Assembly: GCF_024137965.1 (NCBI RefSeq)
Contig: NZ_CP099975.1
Location: 1,240,001 to 1,304,000 of the forward strand
Length of the DNA stretch: 64,000 bases
Source of the DNA: Halomonas sp. Y3
Lineage (GTDB): Bacteria; Pseudomonadota; Gammaproteobacteria; Pseudomonadales; Halomonadaceae
Reading direction: 5' to 3'
The notes beneath the pieces are model-generated. The model did no database searches. It was not told the origin of the DNA and worked only from the letters and a program-made list of their open reading frames with translations. Shown one piece after another: positions 33,291-42,405 of this stretch; position 1 is the first letter of the stretch; the number at the start of each line of letters is the position of its first letter. A program made the translations under genes and the position numbers.

Positions 33291-34259
33291 ATGACCACTC
33301 TTCATGCCGCCACCGCTGTGTCCTCCCCCGGGGCCGCCGAGCGCCCTGCGCTGTCGCCGCAGCGGCTGACCCATCTGCAGCAGCTCGAAGCCGAGTCGAT
33401 TCATATCATCCGCGAGGTCGTCGCCGAGTTCGGCAACCCGGTGATGCTCTACTCCATCGGCAAGGACTCCGCGGTCATGCTGCACCTGGCGCGCAAGGCC
33501 TTCTATCCCGGGCCGCCGCCCTTTCCGCTGCTCCACGTGGACACCACCTGGAAGTTTCGCGAGATGATCGCCTTTCGCGACCGCATGGCCGAAGAGGCGG
33601 GCATGGAGCTGCTGGTGCATACCAACGAGGAGGGGCGGGCCGCCGGCATCAACCCCTTCGACCACGGCTCCAGCGGCTACACCGACGTGATGAAGACCCA
33701 GGCCCTCAAGCAGGCCCTGGATAAGTACGGCTTCGATGCCGCCTTCGGCGGGGCGCGCCGCGACGAGGAGGCGAGCCGCGCCAAGGAGCGCGTCTTCTCC
33801 TTCCGCGACCGCTATCACCGCTGGGACCCCAAGAACCAGCGCCCGGAGCTCTGGAACCTCTACAACGCCCGGGTCAGCAAGGGCGAGTCGATCCGCGCCT
33901 TTCCGCTCTCCAACTGGACCGAGCTGGATATCTGGCAGTACATCTATCTGGAGTCCATTCCCATCGTGCCCCTCTACTTCAGCGCCCCGCGCCCGGTGGT
34001 GGAGCGCGACGGCATGCTGGTGATGGTCGACGACGAGCGCCTGCCCCTGGCCGAGGGCGAGGTGCCCGAGGAGCGCTCGGTGCGCTTCCGCACCCTGGGC
34101 TGCTACCCGCTCACCGGGGCGGTGGAGTCCACCGCCGCCACCCTGCCCGAGATCATCCAGGAGATGTTGCTGACCCGCACCAGCGAGCGCAGCGGCCGCG
34201 CCATCGACCACGACCAGGCCGGCTCCATGGAGAAGAAGAAGCGCGAGGGGTACTTCTAG
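33291..34259 (+). CDS. cysD: Sulfate adenylyltransferase subunit 2
   Basis: CysD with CysN makes adenosine 5'-phosphosulfate, the first step of sulfate assimilation. The 322-residue protein is an ATP pyrophosphatase-fold enzyme with [18 protein letters not shown] (PP-loop SxGKDS), [26 protein letters not shown] and the C-terminal KKKREGYF. I prefer the ATG at 33291 (GAGG upstream) over 33273. The stop codon lies inside a perfect hairpin. cysN does not follow directly: an S23-like gene and repeats intervene. Confidence 0.94.
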   Translation: MTTLHAATAVSSPGAAERPALSPQRLTHLQQLEAESIHIIREVVAEFGNPVMLYSIGKDSAVMLHLARKAFYPGPPPFPLLHVDTTWKFREMIAFRDRMAEEAGMELLVHTNEEGRAAGINPFDHGSSGYTDVMKTQALKQALDKYGFDAAFGGARRDEEASRAKERVFSFRDRYHRWDPKNQRPELWNLYNARVSKGESIRAFPLSNWTELDIWQYIYLESIPIVPLYFSAPRPVVERDGMLVMVDDERLPLAEGEVPEERSVRFRTLGCYPLTGAVESTAATLPEIIQEMLLTRTSERSGRAIDHDQAGSMEKKKREGYF

Positions 34260-34277
34260 GCGCGCAGCGCCTAGAAG
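34253..34277. other. Perfect hairpin spanning the cysD stop codon
   Basis: CTTCTAGGCGC and GCGCCTAGAAG pair over 11 bp with a GCA loop. No T-tract follows. The heptamer repeats begin one base later, so it may mark the boundary of the inserted cassette or act as a translation/processing signal. Confidence 0.65.
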
Positions 34278-34304
34278 AGCCGTAAGTCCTAAGCTGTAAG
34301 TACT
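34278..34304. repeat. Heptamer repeat block, left side of the S23 cassette
   Basis: Imperfect seven-base units (GCCGTAA, GTCCTAA, GCTGTAA, GTACT) oriented opposite to the block at 34702-34731. Together they enclose the S23-like gene. Confidence 0.75.
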
Positions 34305-34330
34305 CTGAACAGTTTGCAGAGGTGACGGCG

Positions 34331-34690
34331 ATGAATTTCGAAAAGCTGCAGGTGTGGAAGCGCTCGGCCAGGCTGTCGGCAGAGCTCTACAAGGCGATGC
34401 GGGACCTCAGGGACTTTGGTTTCAAGGATCAGATTACGAGGTCCGGTCTGTCCGTACCCAGCAATATCGCGGAAGGAATGACGCGCTCTACCACCAGGGA
34501 CAAGCGGCATTTTCTGATTATCGCGAGAAGTTCATGCTCTGAACTGCGCACACAGGTCTACATCGGCATGGATATCGACTACATAGATGCCCAGCAGGGG
34601 CGACATTGGCTGCAGGAGACACGGGAGATTTCTTCCATGCTGCAGGGCCTGATCACCTCGCTGGACAATGAAGACTTTGCTGCAAGCTAG
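34331..34690 (+). CDS. Four-helix-bundle protein of the 23S rRNA intervening-sequence (S23) family
   Basis: A 119-residue helical protein. The family pattern is clear: [20 protein letters not shown], then [19 protein letters not shown], a central [17 protein letters not shown] helix and a C-terminal LQGLITSL helix. Relatives are encoded in intervening sequences of 23S rRNA genes, and the fold is shared with the Avd accessory protein of diversity-generating retroelements; the molecular function is unknown. The ATG at 34331 follows GAGGTGA. It sits between cysD and cysN and is enclosed by inverted heptamer repeats, with lower GC than its neighbours, all pointing to insertion. Confidence 0.85.
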   Translation: MNFEKLQVWKRSARLSAELYKAMRDLRDFGFKDQITRSGLSVPSNIAEGMTRSTTRDKRHFLIIARSSCSELRTQVYIGMDIDYIDAQQGRHWLQETREISSMLQGLITSLDNEDFAAS

Positions 34691-34691
34691 G

Positions 34692-34731
34692 GCTGGTTTT
34701 ACTTACGGCTTACGGCTTACGGCTTATAGCT
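34692..34731. repeat. Heptamer repeat block, right side of the S23 cassette
   Basis: GCTGGTTTTA precedes three exact CTTACGG copies and a diverged CTTATAG. The complement of the first part (TAAAACCAGC next to heptamers) resembles TAAGAAAAACCAG in the 58-kb copy, so the similarity extends beyond the heptamers. cysN starts 13 bases later. Confidence 0.8.
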
Positions 34732-34743
34732 AAAGGGTTTGGT

Positions 34744-36180
34744 ATGTCACACCAATCGACTCTGATCGCCGACAATATCGAGCAGTACCTGCACGAGCAC
34801 GAGAACAAGGACCTGCTGCGCTTCATCACCTGCGGCAGCGTCGACGACGGCAAGTCGACCCTGATCGGGCGGCTGCTGCACGACTCCAAGATGATCTTCG
34901 ACGACCAGCTCGCCGCCATCACTCGTGATTCGAAGAAGGTGGGCACCACCGGCGAGGAGGTGGATCTCGCCCTGCTGGTGGACGGCCTGCAGTCGGAGCG
35001 GGAGCAGGGGATCACCATCGACGTGGCCTACCGCTTCTTCTCCACCGACAGGCGCAAGTTCATCATCGCCGACACCCCCGGCCACGAGCAGTACACCCGC
35101 AACATGGCCACCGGGGCCTCCACGGCGAGCCTCGCCATCATCCTGGTCGATGCCCGCCACGGGGTGCAGACCCAGACCCGGCGCCACAGCTTCATCGCCG
35201 ACCTGCTGGGCATCCAGCACCTGGTGGTGGCGGTCAACAAGATGGACCTCGTCGACTACTCCCAGGCGCGCTTCGACGAGATCGTCGAGGAGTACCAGGC
35301 CATCGCCGACAGGCTCCAGGCCCGGGACATCCGCTTCGTGCCGCTCTCGGCGCTCAAGGGCGATAACGTGGTCAACCGGAGCGAGGCCCTCGACTGGTAT
35401 CGGGTGGAGGGACAGCCCGGCCCGACCCTGCTGGAGCTGCTCGAGAGCGTCGAGGTGAGCCGCGACCGCAACCTGACCGACCTGCGCCTGCCGGTGCAGA
35501 TCGTCAACCGTCCCAACCTCGACTTCCGAGGCTATGCCGGGACTCTTGAGGCGGGTGTGCTGCGCCCGGGCCAGGCGGTCAAGGTGCTGCCCTCGGGCAG
35601 CCGCTCCAGCATTGAGCGCATCGTGACCTGGGACGGCGACCTGGAGGAGGCCTGGCCGGGCCAGGCGATCACCGTGACCCTGAGTGATGAGATCGATATC
35701 TCCCGGGGCGACTGGATCGTGGCGGCGGACGCCGAGGTGGCCATGTCCCACGCCTTCGAGGCGGATATCGTCTGGATGCACGAAAAGCCCCTCGAGCCGG
35801 GCCGCCAGGTCGATATCCGCCTGGCCGGGCGCTCGGTGGCGGGGCAGGTGGAGGAGATCCTGTACCAGGTGGACGTCAACACCCTGGAGCGCCACCCAGC
35901 CGAGGGCCTCGCGCTCAACGCCATCGCCCGCTGCCGGGTGGGGCTCACCGCCGAGGTCCCCCTGGACGAGTATGCGAAGAGCCCCGGTACCGGCAGCTTC
36001 ATCGTCATCGATCGGCTGACCAACGCCACCCTGGGGGCGGGCATGATCCGCGCCGTGGTGGAAGGCGAGTCGGCGAGTACCACCGAGGTGGACTGGGCCG
36101 GCTTCGAACTGGAGCTCAATGCCCTGGTGCGCAGGTACTTCCCCCACTGGGAGGCGAAGGATATTCGCAAGCTTCTCTGA
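34744..36180 (+). CDS. cysN: Sulfate adenylyltransferase subunit 1, GTPase
   Basis: CysN is the regulatory GTPase of ATP sulfurylase and couples GTP hydrolysis to APS formation by CysD. The 478-residue protein shows EF-Tu-like G motifs: [20 protein letters not shown], the switch region [32 protein letters not shown] and [10 protein letters not shown], then two beta-barrel domains. It ends at the CysN boundary, so APS kinase (CysC) is not fused. Transcription must pass the S23 cassette if it is driven from the cysD promoter. Confidence 0.94.
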   Translation: MSHQSTLIADNIEQYLHEHENKDLLRFITCGSVDDGKSTLIGRLLHDSKMIFDDQLAAITRDSKKVGTTGEEVDLALLVDGLQSEREQGITIDVAYRFFSTDRRKFIIADTPGHEQYTRNMATGASTASLAIILVDARHGVQTQTRRHSFIADLLGIQHLVVAVNKMDLVDYSQARFDEIVEEYQAIADRLQARDIRFVPLSALKGDNVVNRSEALDWYRVEGQPGPTLLELLESVEVSRDRNLTDLRLPVQIVNRPNLDFRGYAGTLEAGVLRPGQAVKVLPSGSRSSIERIVTWDGDLEEAWPGQAITVTLSDEIDISRGDWIVAADAEVAMSHAFEADIVWMHEKPLEPGRQVDIRLAGRSVAGQVEEILYQVDVNTLERHPAEGLALNAIARCRVGLTAEVPLDEYAKSPGTGSFIVIDRLTNATLGAGMIRAVVEGESASTTEVDWAGFELELNALVRRYFPHWEAKDIRKLL

Positions 36181-36201
36181 CGCCGCCGCGCTGTTCCCTG
36201 A

Positions 36202-36240
36202 GACGCCTCGACCCCGGACCATGCCCGGGGTCGAGGCGTT
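36202..36240. terminator. Hairpin between convergent cysN and hmuV
   Basis: ACGCCTCGACCCCGG and CCGGGGTCGAGGCGT form a 15-bp stem with a short loop. T-tracts are weak on both sides. It probably works as a bidirectional terminator. Confidence 0.65.
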
Positions 36241-36258
36241 CTGGAGCGGCGCGGGCCG

Positions 36259-37005
36259 TCAGCGCGCCAGCACCAGAGCGGGGGGCTCGCCGGCCGCCAC
36301 CCTGGCCTCATGGAGCTCGGCGCCGAAGACCCGGGCCAGGCGGCCTGCGCCCAGCACCTCCCCCGGCGGGCCGGCGGCGATCCGCCGGCCCTGCTGCATC
36401 AGCCATACCCGGTGGGCGTAGCGCGCCGCCAGATTGAGGTCGTGAAGGACGCAGACCACGGCGAGGCCGCGCTGGTCGGCGAGGCGCCGGAGCAGGCGCA
36501 TCAGACGCTGCTGCTGGCCGATATCCAGGGCGCTGGTGGGCTCGTCGAGCAGCAGCAGGCTGCCGGGGTCGCCGCCGTCGAGCTGGCAGAGTGCCCGGGC
36601 CACCATGCAGCGCTGGGCCTCGCCGCCCGACAGGCCGGTGAGGGTGCGCTCGGCAAGGGCGGTGAGGTCGAGCTCGGCCAGGCTCTCGGCTACCTGGGCA
36701 GGCCCCGCCTCGCTGCCCAGCGCCACCAGCTCCCGCACGGTCCAATCGAAGCTGGGCCGCACCTGCTGAGCCACCAGGGCGCGCCGCCGCGCCAGCGCCT
36801 CCGGCAGCCAGTCGGCGAGGGGGCGCGCGTCGAGGCAGACGCGTCCCTGCTCCGGCGGGCGAAAGCCGGAGAGCAGGCCGAGCAGGGTGCTCTTGCCCGC
36901 GCCGTTGGGTCCCACGATGGCCACCAGCTCGCCGGGCGCCAGGGCGTCGCTCAGGGGGGCGAGCGCCGGGACGGTGGTGAAGCCGGCACCTTCCAGGGTC
37001 AGCAT
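36259..37005 (-). CDS. hmuV: Haem ABC transporter ATP-binding protein
   Basis: HmuV powers haem import across the inner membrane. The 248-residue ATPase has Walker A GPNGAGKST, Q-loop VAQQVRPSFDWTVRE, signature LSGGEAQR, Walker B LLLLDEPTSALD and the switch histidine in VCVLHDLNLAARY. The start overlaps the end of hmuU by seven bases, with GGAGG inside hmuU. It is the last gene of the haem operon. Confidence 0.92.
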   Translation of the reverse strand: MLTLEGAGFTTVPALAPLSDALAPGELVAIVGPNGAGKSTLLGLLSGFRPPEQGRVCLDARPLADWLPEALARRRALVAQQVRPSFDWTVRELVALGSEAGPAQVAESLAELDLTALAERTLTGLSGGEAQRCMVARALCQLDGGDPGSLLLLDEPTSALDIGQQQRLMRLLRRLADQRGLAVVCVLHDLNLAARYAHRVWLMQQGRRIAAGPPGEVLGAGRLARVFGAELHEARVAAGEPPALVLAR

Positions 37006-38009
37006 GAGCGCCTCCGCTGCATCAGCAGCCACAGGAAATAGGGGCCGCCCAGCAGGCTGGTGAGCAGGCCCACCGGGATCTCGGCGGGGCTTGCCAGGGT
37101 GCGAGCCAGGGTGTCGGCCACCAGCAGCAGCAGGGCGCCGCCCAGCATGGAGGCGGGGAGCAGCAGGCGGTGGCCGGGACCCAGCCAGAGCCGCAGGCAG
37201 TGCGGCACCAGCAGGCCGAGAAAGCCGATGATGCCGGCCAGCGCCACGCAGACGCCTACCCCCAGGGTGGTGGCCAGCACCACCCGGCGCTTGAGCGCCG
37301 GCGCGTCGAGGCCGGCGCCGTGGGCGGTCAGCTCGCCGAGCTGCAGCAGGTCGAGCCCCCGGGCGCAGCGGCAGAGCCACCAGAGCGCCGGCGGAATGCA
37401 GAGCAGCGCGCCGAGGGCCGCAGGCCACAGGGCATGGGCCAGGCTGCCCATGCCCCACAGGCTGAGCTGGCGCAGCTGTTCGTCGCTGGCCAAGAAGGCG
37501 AGCAGTCCACCGAAGGCGCCGGCCAGGGTGTTGATGGCGAGCCCCGCCAGGAGCAGGGTGAAGAGGGCCTCCTGGCCCGGGCCGCCGCGCCCCAGGCGAA
37601 ACACCACCAGGCAGACCGCCAGGGCGCCGAGAAAGCCGGCGGCGAACTGGCCGTAGAGCCCCAGGGGCCCCGAGGCGTCGAAGAGCACGATCCACAGCGC
37701 CACGGCGAGGCCCGCACCGCTGGCCAGCCCCAGCAGGCTGGGGTCGGCCAGGGGGTTGCGAAAGAGTCCCTGCATGGCCGCGCCGCTGCCGGCCAGCATG
37801 GCGCCTACCAGGGTGGCCAGCAGCAGCCGCGGCAGGCGCAGCTGCCACCACACCTGCCAGTCCAGAGGCGTGGGCCAGTCGCCCAGCAGCAGGCGGGGCG
37901 AGAGACCGAGGCTGCCGCTGAAGGCGGCCAGCAGCCAGGCGGCCAGCAGGGCGAGCACAAGCCCGTTCAGCGCCTGCCGGTCGGGAAAACCGGAGTGACG
38001 GCCGATCAT
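36999..38009 (-). CDS. hmuU: Haem ABC transporter permease (FecCD family)
   Basis: A 336-residue inner-membrane permease with about ten hydrophobic segments and the FecCD family pattern: LRLPRLLLATLVGAMLAGSG near residue 57, NPLADPSLLGLASGAG, and the ATPase-contact segment with GFLGLLVPHCLRLWLGPGHR. It overlaps hmuT by four bases (ATGA). It receives haem from HmuT and is driven by HmuV. Confidence 0.92.
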   Translation of the reverse strand: MIGRHSGFPDRQALNGLVLALLAAWLLAAFSGSLGLSPRLLLGDWPTPLDWQVWWQLRLPRLLLATLVGAMLAGSGAAMQGLFRNPLADPSLLGLASGAGLAVALWIVLFDASGPLGLYGQFAAGFLGALAVCLVVFRLGRGGPGQEALFTLLLAGLAINTLAGAFGGLLAFLASDEQLRQLSLWGMGSLAHALWPAALGALLCIPPALWWLCRCARGLDLLQLGELTAHGAGLDAPALKRRVVLATTLGVGVCVALAGIIGFLGLLVPHCLRLWLGPGHRLLLPASMLGGALLLLVADTLARTLASPAEIPVGLLTSLLGGPYFLWLLMQRRRSC

Positions 38010-38890
38010 GGGGGCGTGCTCCCTGCGCTGCCCGGGATATCCGGGGCCATGGCCTGGTGCTCCAGGGCCTCGTAGAGGGCCAGCAGGGTCGCCGGGGTGC
38101 GCGGGCCGAAGCCGAGCAGCGCCTGGTCATCGAAGACCACCAGGCGCCGCGCCTGGCCCGCCGGAGTCATGGCCAGCCCCGGCAGACGCCACAGGGCCGA
38201 TTCGCCGCCGAGCCCCTCCAGGCCGCCGCGGGTGGCGATCACCACCTCCGGGGCCTGGCGAATCAGCGCCTCGGCGCCCACCGGCTTGTAGCCCGACATC
38301 TCGGCGAAGGCGTTGGTGACCCCCACGGCGTCCATCATCGCCTGGGCGGCGGTGTCGCGTCCGGCGACCCGGGGCGTCATGCCGCCGTGACCGAGCAGGA
38401 AGAGGGCGCGCAGGGGCGGCAGGGGCGGCAGCGCCGCCAGCTCGGCGATCTCTTCCTGAAGTGCCTCGGCCAGGGCGCTGCCTCGGTCGACGATGGCCGG
38501 GTCGTCGCCCAGCGCCGCGGCCACCTGGCGCACCTTGGCGGGAATGGCCTCCAGGCGCGGCGGCGCGTCGATGCGTGACACCGCAACGCCGCTGGCTTCG
38601 AGCTGCGCCAGCACCTCCCGGGGACCGGCGGCACGCGCCACCAGCAGGTGCGCCGGGCGCAGGGAGAGCACCCCCTCGGCGGCCAGCTGGCGCAGATAGC
38701 CCACCGAGGGCAGCGCCTCCAGGCGCTCGGGGTAGGTGCTGGTGTCGTCGCGCCCCACCAGGCGCTCGGCGGCGCCGAGCGCGGCGGTGATCTCGGCCAC
38801 GTCGCCGCCGATCACCACCGTGCGCGGCGGGTCGGCGGTGCCGGTCAGCGGCCAGGCGGCCAGCAGCACCCCCAGCAGCACGGCCTTCAT
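38006..38890 (-). CDS. hmuT: Periplasmic haem-binding protein
   Basis: A 294-residue precursor of the class III substrate-binding family. The signal peptide MKAVLLGVLLAAWPLTGTA is followed by the mature start DPPRTVVIGGDVAEITAALG. The segments RLVGRDDTSTYPERLEALPSVGY (containing the usual haem-ligand tyrosine region) and FLLGHGGMTPRVAGRDTAAQ fit HmuT/ShuT proteins. It overlaps hmuS by four bases and hmuU by four bases. Confidence 0.88.
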   Translation of the reverse strand: MKAVLLGVLLAAWPLTGTADPPRTVVIGGDVAEITAALGAAERLVGRDDTSTYPERLEALPSVGYLRQLAAEGVLSLRPAHLLVARAAGPREVLAQLEASGVAVSRIDAPPRLEAIPAKVRQVAAALGDDPAIVDRGSALAEALQEEIAELAALPPLPPLRALFLLGHGGMTPRVAGRDTAAQAMMDAVGVTNAFAEMSGYKPVGAEALIRQAPEVVIATRGGLEGLGGESALWRLPGLAMTPAGQARRLVVFDDQALLGFGPRTPATLLALYEALEHQAMAPDIPGSAGSTPP

Positions 38891-39954
38891 GCGGCTACCT
38901 CCCGGCCGGCGAGCTCCTCCAGCAGGCAGCGCCAGTCGGCGCGCTCCGGCTCCCCCTCCCGGCGCCGGGCGTAGAGCTGCAGCAGCAGCTCGCCATCGGC
39001 GCCGAAGGCCTCGAGGCTGGTGACGCCGCCGTCCCGGTTGGGCTTGCGTACCACCCAGGCGTTGGCGATGGCGTCATCCTTGAGGTGCAGGGTGAAGTCG
39101 CTGCCGAAGAGATTGAGCCAGCCGCCGCGACGCTCGGGAGCGGGCAGGGTGCCGCTGCGGATCTGCACCCCGCCGGGGCTGGCCACGAACAGCATCAGCG
39201 GCAGCCGTCGCTCGGCGGCGCGCACCAGGGCCGCCTCGATCATGCCGGCGGGCAGGCGGTGGGTAAAGCGCCCTTCCATCAGTGCGTTGGCTTCGTGGCG
39301 CTCCAGGCCGTGCCGGCGCAGCAGGGTGAAGAACTGGTGAACGTCGCGCATCCTGCCCCAGTCGTGGGCCAGGCCCGGGGCCTCGGGCAGCGGACGCGAG
39401 GCGGCGGGGGAGAGACCGGTGAAGCAGGGCGCCCGGGTGTCGGCGCCGGCCGCCAGGGCGTGCCAGCCGTCGGGCAGTTCGGGCGCCAGGGAGAACGCCT
39501 TGTGGAGCGCTCGACCGTGGCGGTCGAAGACCTGCAGGCTGTGGCGCCGGGCCGGGGTGCCGTCGGCGTCCGGCAGCTCGTCCTGGATCAGGCAGGCCCA
39601 GTGCCAGCGCTGCAGGTGCAGGCGCAGGTCCAGGCCGCCCGGGTCCAGCAGCAGCCCCGCGCTGGCCTCGCCGGCAACGGGATAGCGGCCGCTCTGTTCG
39701 AGCACGGCGGCGCTGGAGCGGGTCAGGGCCTTGACGCGCCCCAGGGTATGCAGGCGGCCGGCCAGTTCGGCGGGGGGCAGCGGCAGCGTGACGACGTCGC
39801 GGCCCAGCCGTGCGGCCTGCAGCTCCCCTTCGCTGATTCCCAGGCGCTGGGCGATCTCGATGGCCGGCAGCCGGGGCGAAGCGCGGCGGGCGGCGTCGAA
39901 GGCGTCGAGGATGGAGCGGACGGTGGCGGATAGCGGGGTAGCAGATACGGTCAT
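38887..39954 (-). CDS. hmuS: Haemin-degrading/haemin-handling factor (HemS/HmuS)
   Basis: A 355-residue cytoplasmic protein made of two repeated ChuX/HemS-like halves. The first half has EIAQRLGISEGELQAARLG and VLEQSGRYP near the start. The second carries VHQFFTLLRRHGLERHEANA, the LMLFVASPGGVQIRSGTL region and HLKDDAIANAWVVRKPNRDG. Relatives bind haem and release iron or pass haem to oxygenases. AAGGAG lies eight bases before the ATG, 31 bases after the receptor gene. Confidence 0.88.
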   Translation of the reverse strand: MTVSATPLSATVRSILDAFDAARRASPRLPAIEIAQRLGISEGELQAARLGRDVVTLPLPPAELAGRLHTLGRVKALTRSSAAVLEQSGRYPVAGEASAGLLLDPGGLDLRLHLQRWHWACLIQDELPDADGTPARRHSLQVFDRHGRALHKAFSLAPELPDGWHALAAGADTRAPCFTGLSPAASRPLPEAPGLAHDWGRMRDVHQFFTLLRRHGLERHEANALMEGRFTHRLPAGMIEAALVRAAERRLPLMLFVASPGGVQIRSGTLPAPERRGGWLNLFGSDFTLHLKDDAIANAWVVRKPNRDGGVTSLEAFGADGELLLQLYARRREGEPERADWRCLLEELAGREVAA

Positions 39955-39985
39955 GTGAGGCTCCTTTTCAGTGGGGCGGCCCGGG

Positions 39986-42004
39986 TCACCACTGCAGGCT
40001 GACGTTGGCCATTACGCTGCGGCCGTCGCCGAGGCTGCCGTCCGGCCGGTACCAGGTCTTGTCGGCGACGTTGCCAAGGCGCAGCGACGTGGAGAGAGAC
40101 GGCGTGGCCTGCCAGGCCAGCTGCAGGTCATGCAGGCCATAGCCGGGCTGTTGGCCGTCGTCGCCCTTGGCGTAGGCGTCGGCAAAGCGGCCGCGCCAGC
40201 CGAGGGTCAGATCGCCCTGGGCGAGGTGCAGGTCGGCGCCGGCCAGGGCCTCGAGGGGCGTCAGGCGGCCCAGGGCGTCACCGCTCTCGCGGTCGCGGCC
40301 GCTCACCTCGGAGAGTCCCAGGAAGGCGTCGATGGGCAGGCTCCCGGGGCGCCACGCCAGACGGGCGTCATAGCCCCAGAGGTGGGCGCTGCTGACGTTG
40401 GCGGCGCGGGTGGTGCCGGCCATGAGGTCCACTTCGGTGTCGATGAAGTCGTCGGCACGGGTGTCGTAGTAGCTGGCGCGCAGCTCCCAGTCGCCCAGGC
40501 GCCAGGCCAGGCCGCTCTCCCAGGTGCGGCTGGTCTCGGGGGCCAGATCGGGGTTGGGCACCCAGAAATTGTCCGGGGCGCAGAAGAAGGGGCCGGCGCA
40601 GAAGCCGGCGAAGTGGCGCTCGTCGGCGTAGAGCTCGGAGAGGGTGGGCGCCCGGAAGGCCTCGGCGTAGCCGCTGTAGAGCATCAGGTGGCGGCTCGGC
40701 AGCCAGCTCAGCCGCAGCCGCGGGGAGACGCGCCCCTTGTCACTGCGCCGCCCCTGGCTGTCTTCCGCGCGATAGTGGTCGTAGCGGGCGCCGAGGCCCA
40801 GTTCGAAGCGCCCGGGGCCTCCCGCGGCCAGGTGCTCACCGGCGCCCAGGGTGCTGTCCAGGTAGAGGGCGGCGGTATCGATATCGGCCCGGGGGAAGCC
40901 GGAGGCGCTGCCCGATGGGCGCTGCTCGGCGCGGTTGGCCTCGGCGCCCAGCGCCAGGGTGTGATCGAACCCGCCGTGATCGAACCGACGATAGCCGTCG
41001 CTCTGCACGCCCAGGCGCTGCAGGCGGCGCCCGGCGTCGCTGTCGGTACCCGTGTCGTCGATCTGCTGGCGGCTCAGCGTCAGGCGGCTGTCCAACCGGG
41101 TGACGGGGTCGGGCGTCCAGGCATGGCCCAGCTGCAGGTTGTCGCTGCGGGTGGTGCGGTCGCGCAGCGCGTCGTCCGCGGCGCCGAGCTGCTGGGGGTT
41201 GGCGGGCTGAGTGCTTGCCTCCCGATAGTGCTGCCAGCTGGCGAAGAGGCGCTGGTCGGGAGCGAAGGCCCAGCTCCCCTTGGCCAGCAGGCTGTCGAGG
41301 CTGGCGTCGTCCGGGGCCGTCTCGCCGCCGGCGCGGCGGATATCGCCGGATTCGCTGCGGCCGATGGCGACCAGGCCGTCGACGTCGCCCCGCTCGGTGT
41401 CGCGCCTGCCGAACAGGCTGAGGGTGGCGCCGAGCTCGTCGCTGGCGCTGGCGCCGCGCAGGGAGAGGCGCCCTCCGGCGCTCTCGCCCGGCGCCAGCAG
41501 ATCCGCGGCCTCCACCGTCTCGAAGCTGACGACCCCGCCCATGGCATTGCTGCCATAGAGGCTGGAGAGGGCGCCGCGGGCGATCTGGACCTCGTTGAGC
41601 AGCGCCGGGTCGAGAAAGACGTTGCCCAGGTGGCCGGTGTTAATGTCCTGGCGCACGCCGTCGAGACGCACCAGCACGCCCTGGCGGCCGAATCCCCGCA
41701 GGCTGAGGGTCTGGCCGTTGCGCCTGCCCTGGCCGGCGACGCCGAGCCCGGGCTGGCTGCCCAGCAGGTCCTCGAGCCGGGTAGCGGTCGCCAGGGTGGG
41801 GTCCCGACGGTCGAGCACGTCGATGATCATGGGCGCGCGGAAGGTGTCGGTGGGCAGGCGAGCGTCGGTGATCGCCATGGGCGTCAGCGCCTGGGCGCTG
41901 CGGTCGGCCGCTTCCTGCCCGAAGGCGGTCGCGACGGGGGAGGCGTCGAGGGGAGAGAAGGAGAGCAGCGCCAGGGCGCCGCTGCAGCACAGTGCTCGCT
42001 TCAT
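39986..42004 (-). CDS. hmuR: TonB-dependent haem/haemoglobin receptor
   Basis: A 672-residue outer-membrane receptor. A signal peptide is followed by the plug domain (APMIIDVLDRRDPTLATATR, RGFGRQGVLVRLDGVRQDIN, IARGALSSLYGSNAMGGVVS) and a 22-strand barrel ending in SVMANVSLQW. The FRAP box (AEAFRAPTLSELYADERH) and the NPDL box (WVPNPDLAPETSRTWE) typical of haem and haemoglobin receptors are both present. It needs TonB-ExbBD encoded elsewhere. Iron control is expected through the hemP promoter. Confidence 0.92.
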   Translation of the reverse strand: MKRALCCSGALALLSFSPLDASPVATAFGQEAADRSAQALTPMAITDARLPTDTFRAPMIIDVLDRRDPTLATATRLEDLLGSQPGLGVAGQGRRNGQTLSLRGFGRQGVLVRLDGVRQDINTGHLGNVFLDPALLNEVQIARGALSSLYGSNAMGGVVSFETVEAADLLAPGESAGGRLSLRGASASDELGATLSLFGRRDTERGDVDGLVAIGRSESGDIRRAGGETAPDDASLDSLLAKGSWAFAPDQRLFASWQHYREASTQPANPQQLGAADDALRDRTTRSDNLQLGHAWTPDPVTRLDSRLTLSRQQIDDTGTDSDAGRRLQRLGVQSDGYRRFDHGGFDHTLALGAEANRAEQRPSGSASGFPRADIDTAALYLDSTLGAGEHLAAGGPGRFELGLGARYDHYRAEDSQGRRSDKGRVSPRLRLSWLPSRHLMLYSGYAEAFRAPTLSELYADERHFAGFCAGPFFCAPDNFWVPNPDLAPETSRTWESGLAWRLGDWELRASYYDTRADDFIDTEVDLMAGTTRAANVSSAHLWGYDARLAWRPGSLPIDAFLGLSEVSGRDRESGDALGRLTPLEALAGADLHLAQGDLTLGWRGRFADAYAKGDDGQQPGYGLHDLQLAWQATPSLSTSLRLGNVADKTWYRPDGSLGDGRSVMANVSLQW

Positions 42005-42091
42005 GTCCTGAGAGTTCCTGTATCAGGCGATGGGCGGCTGGCTGGGTGGCGTGGGCTACCTGGCTGGCGCTATGTGATGATCGTGAGGGTG

Positions 42092-42268
42092 TTAACCGGT
42101 AAGAATCAGCTTGCCGTTGCGGGTCTCGCGCAGCTGATAGAGGCGGCCTCTGTGTTCGATCAGCAGCTGACCCTCCGAGCCGAGCAGCCTGCGGCTGTCG
42201 ACGCTGGCGGGTGACGGGGGCTCGGGCGCCGGACGTACGCGGGTTCGGTGAGTGGCTTGGGACGTCAT
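42092..42268 (-). CDS. hemP: Haemin uptake protein HemP
   Basis: A 58-residue protein on the minus strand, starting MTSQATHRTR and ending GKLILTG. The C-terminal half (SRRLLGSEGQLLIEHRGRLY followed by QLRETRNGKLILTG) is the full HemP signature. HemP is a small protein or regulator at the head of haem operons in Proteobacteria, needed for receptor expression in some species. It lies 87 bases before hmuR and directly behind the Fur-like promoter. Confidence 0.92.
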   Translation of the reverse strand: MTSQATHRTRVRPAPEPPSPASVDSRRLLGSEGQLLIEHRGRLYQLRETRNGKLILTG

Positions 42269-42307
42269 GCTGGGTACGCTCGGGTAATGTGATTGTTTAT
42301 TAAACGC

Positions 42308-42341
42308 GAATAATTATTGTTTATATCCTGCGTCGGGTCAA
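42308..42341 (-). promoter_or_regulatory. Iron-regulated promoter of the haem operon with a Fur-like box
   Basis: On the minus strand TTGACC (42341-42336) and AATAAT (42318-42313) are 17 bases apart. A Fur-box-like 7-1-7 palindrome (plus strand GAATAAT-T-ATTGTTT, 42308-42322) covers the -10, matching 9 of 14 consensus positions. Confidence 0.6.
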
Positions 42342-42405
42342 GTCGGGGGAGCGCGGAGCGCCTTCGGATGTCAAAATGCCACCGAAACCGAGGAGGTGAA
42401 CCGAC

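Noticed and set aside
36259..38130. Apparent single long minus-strand frame covering hmuV and part of hmuU
   Set aside because: It is the hmuV frame left open backwards through hmuU; hmuV starts at 37005 with its own ribosome site.
39971..42214. Plus-strand open frame of 747 codons opposite hmuR
   Set aside because: Low-complexity Gly/Ala/Gln-rich translation; the haem receptor on the other strand is clear.
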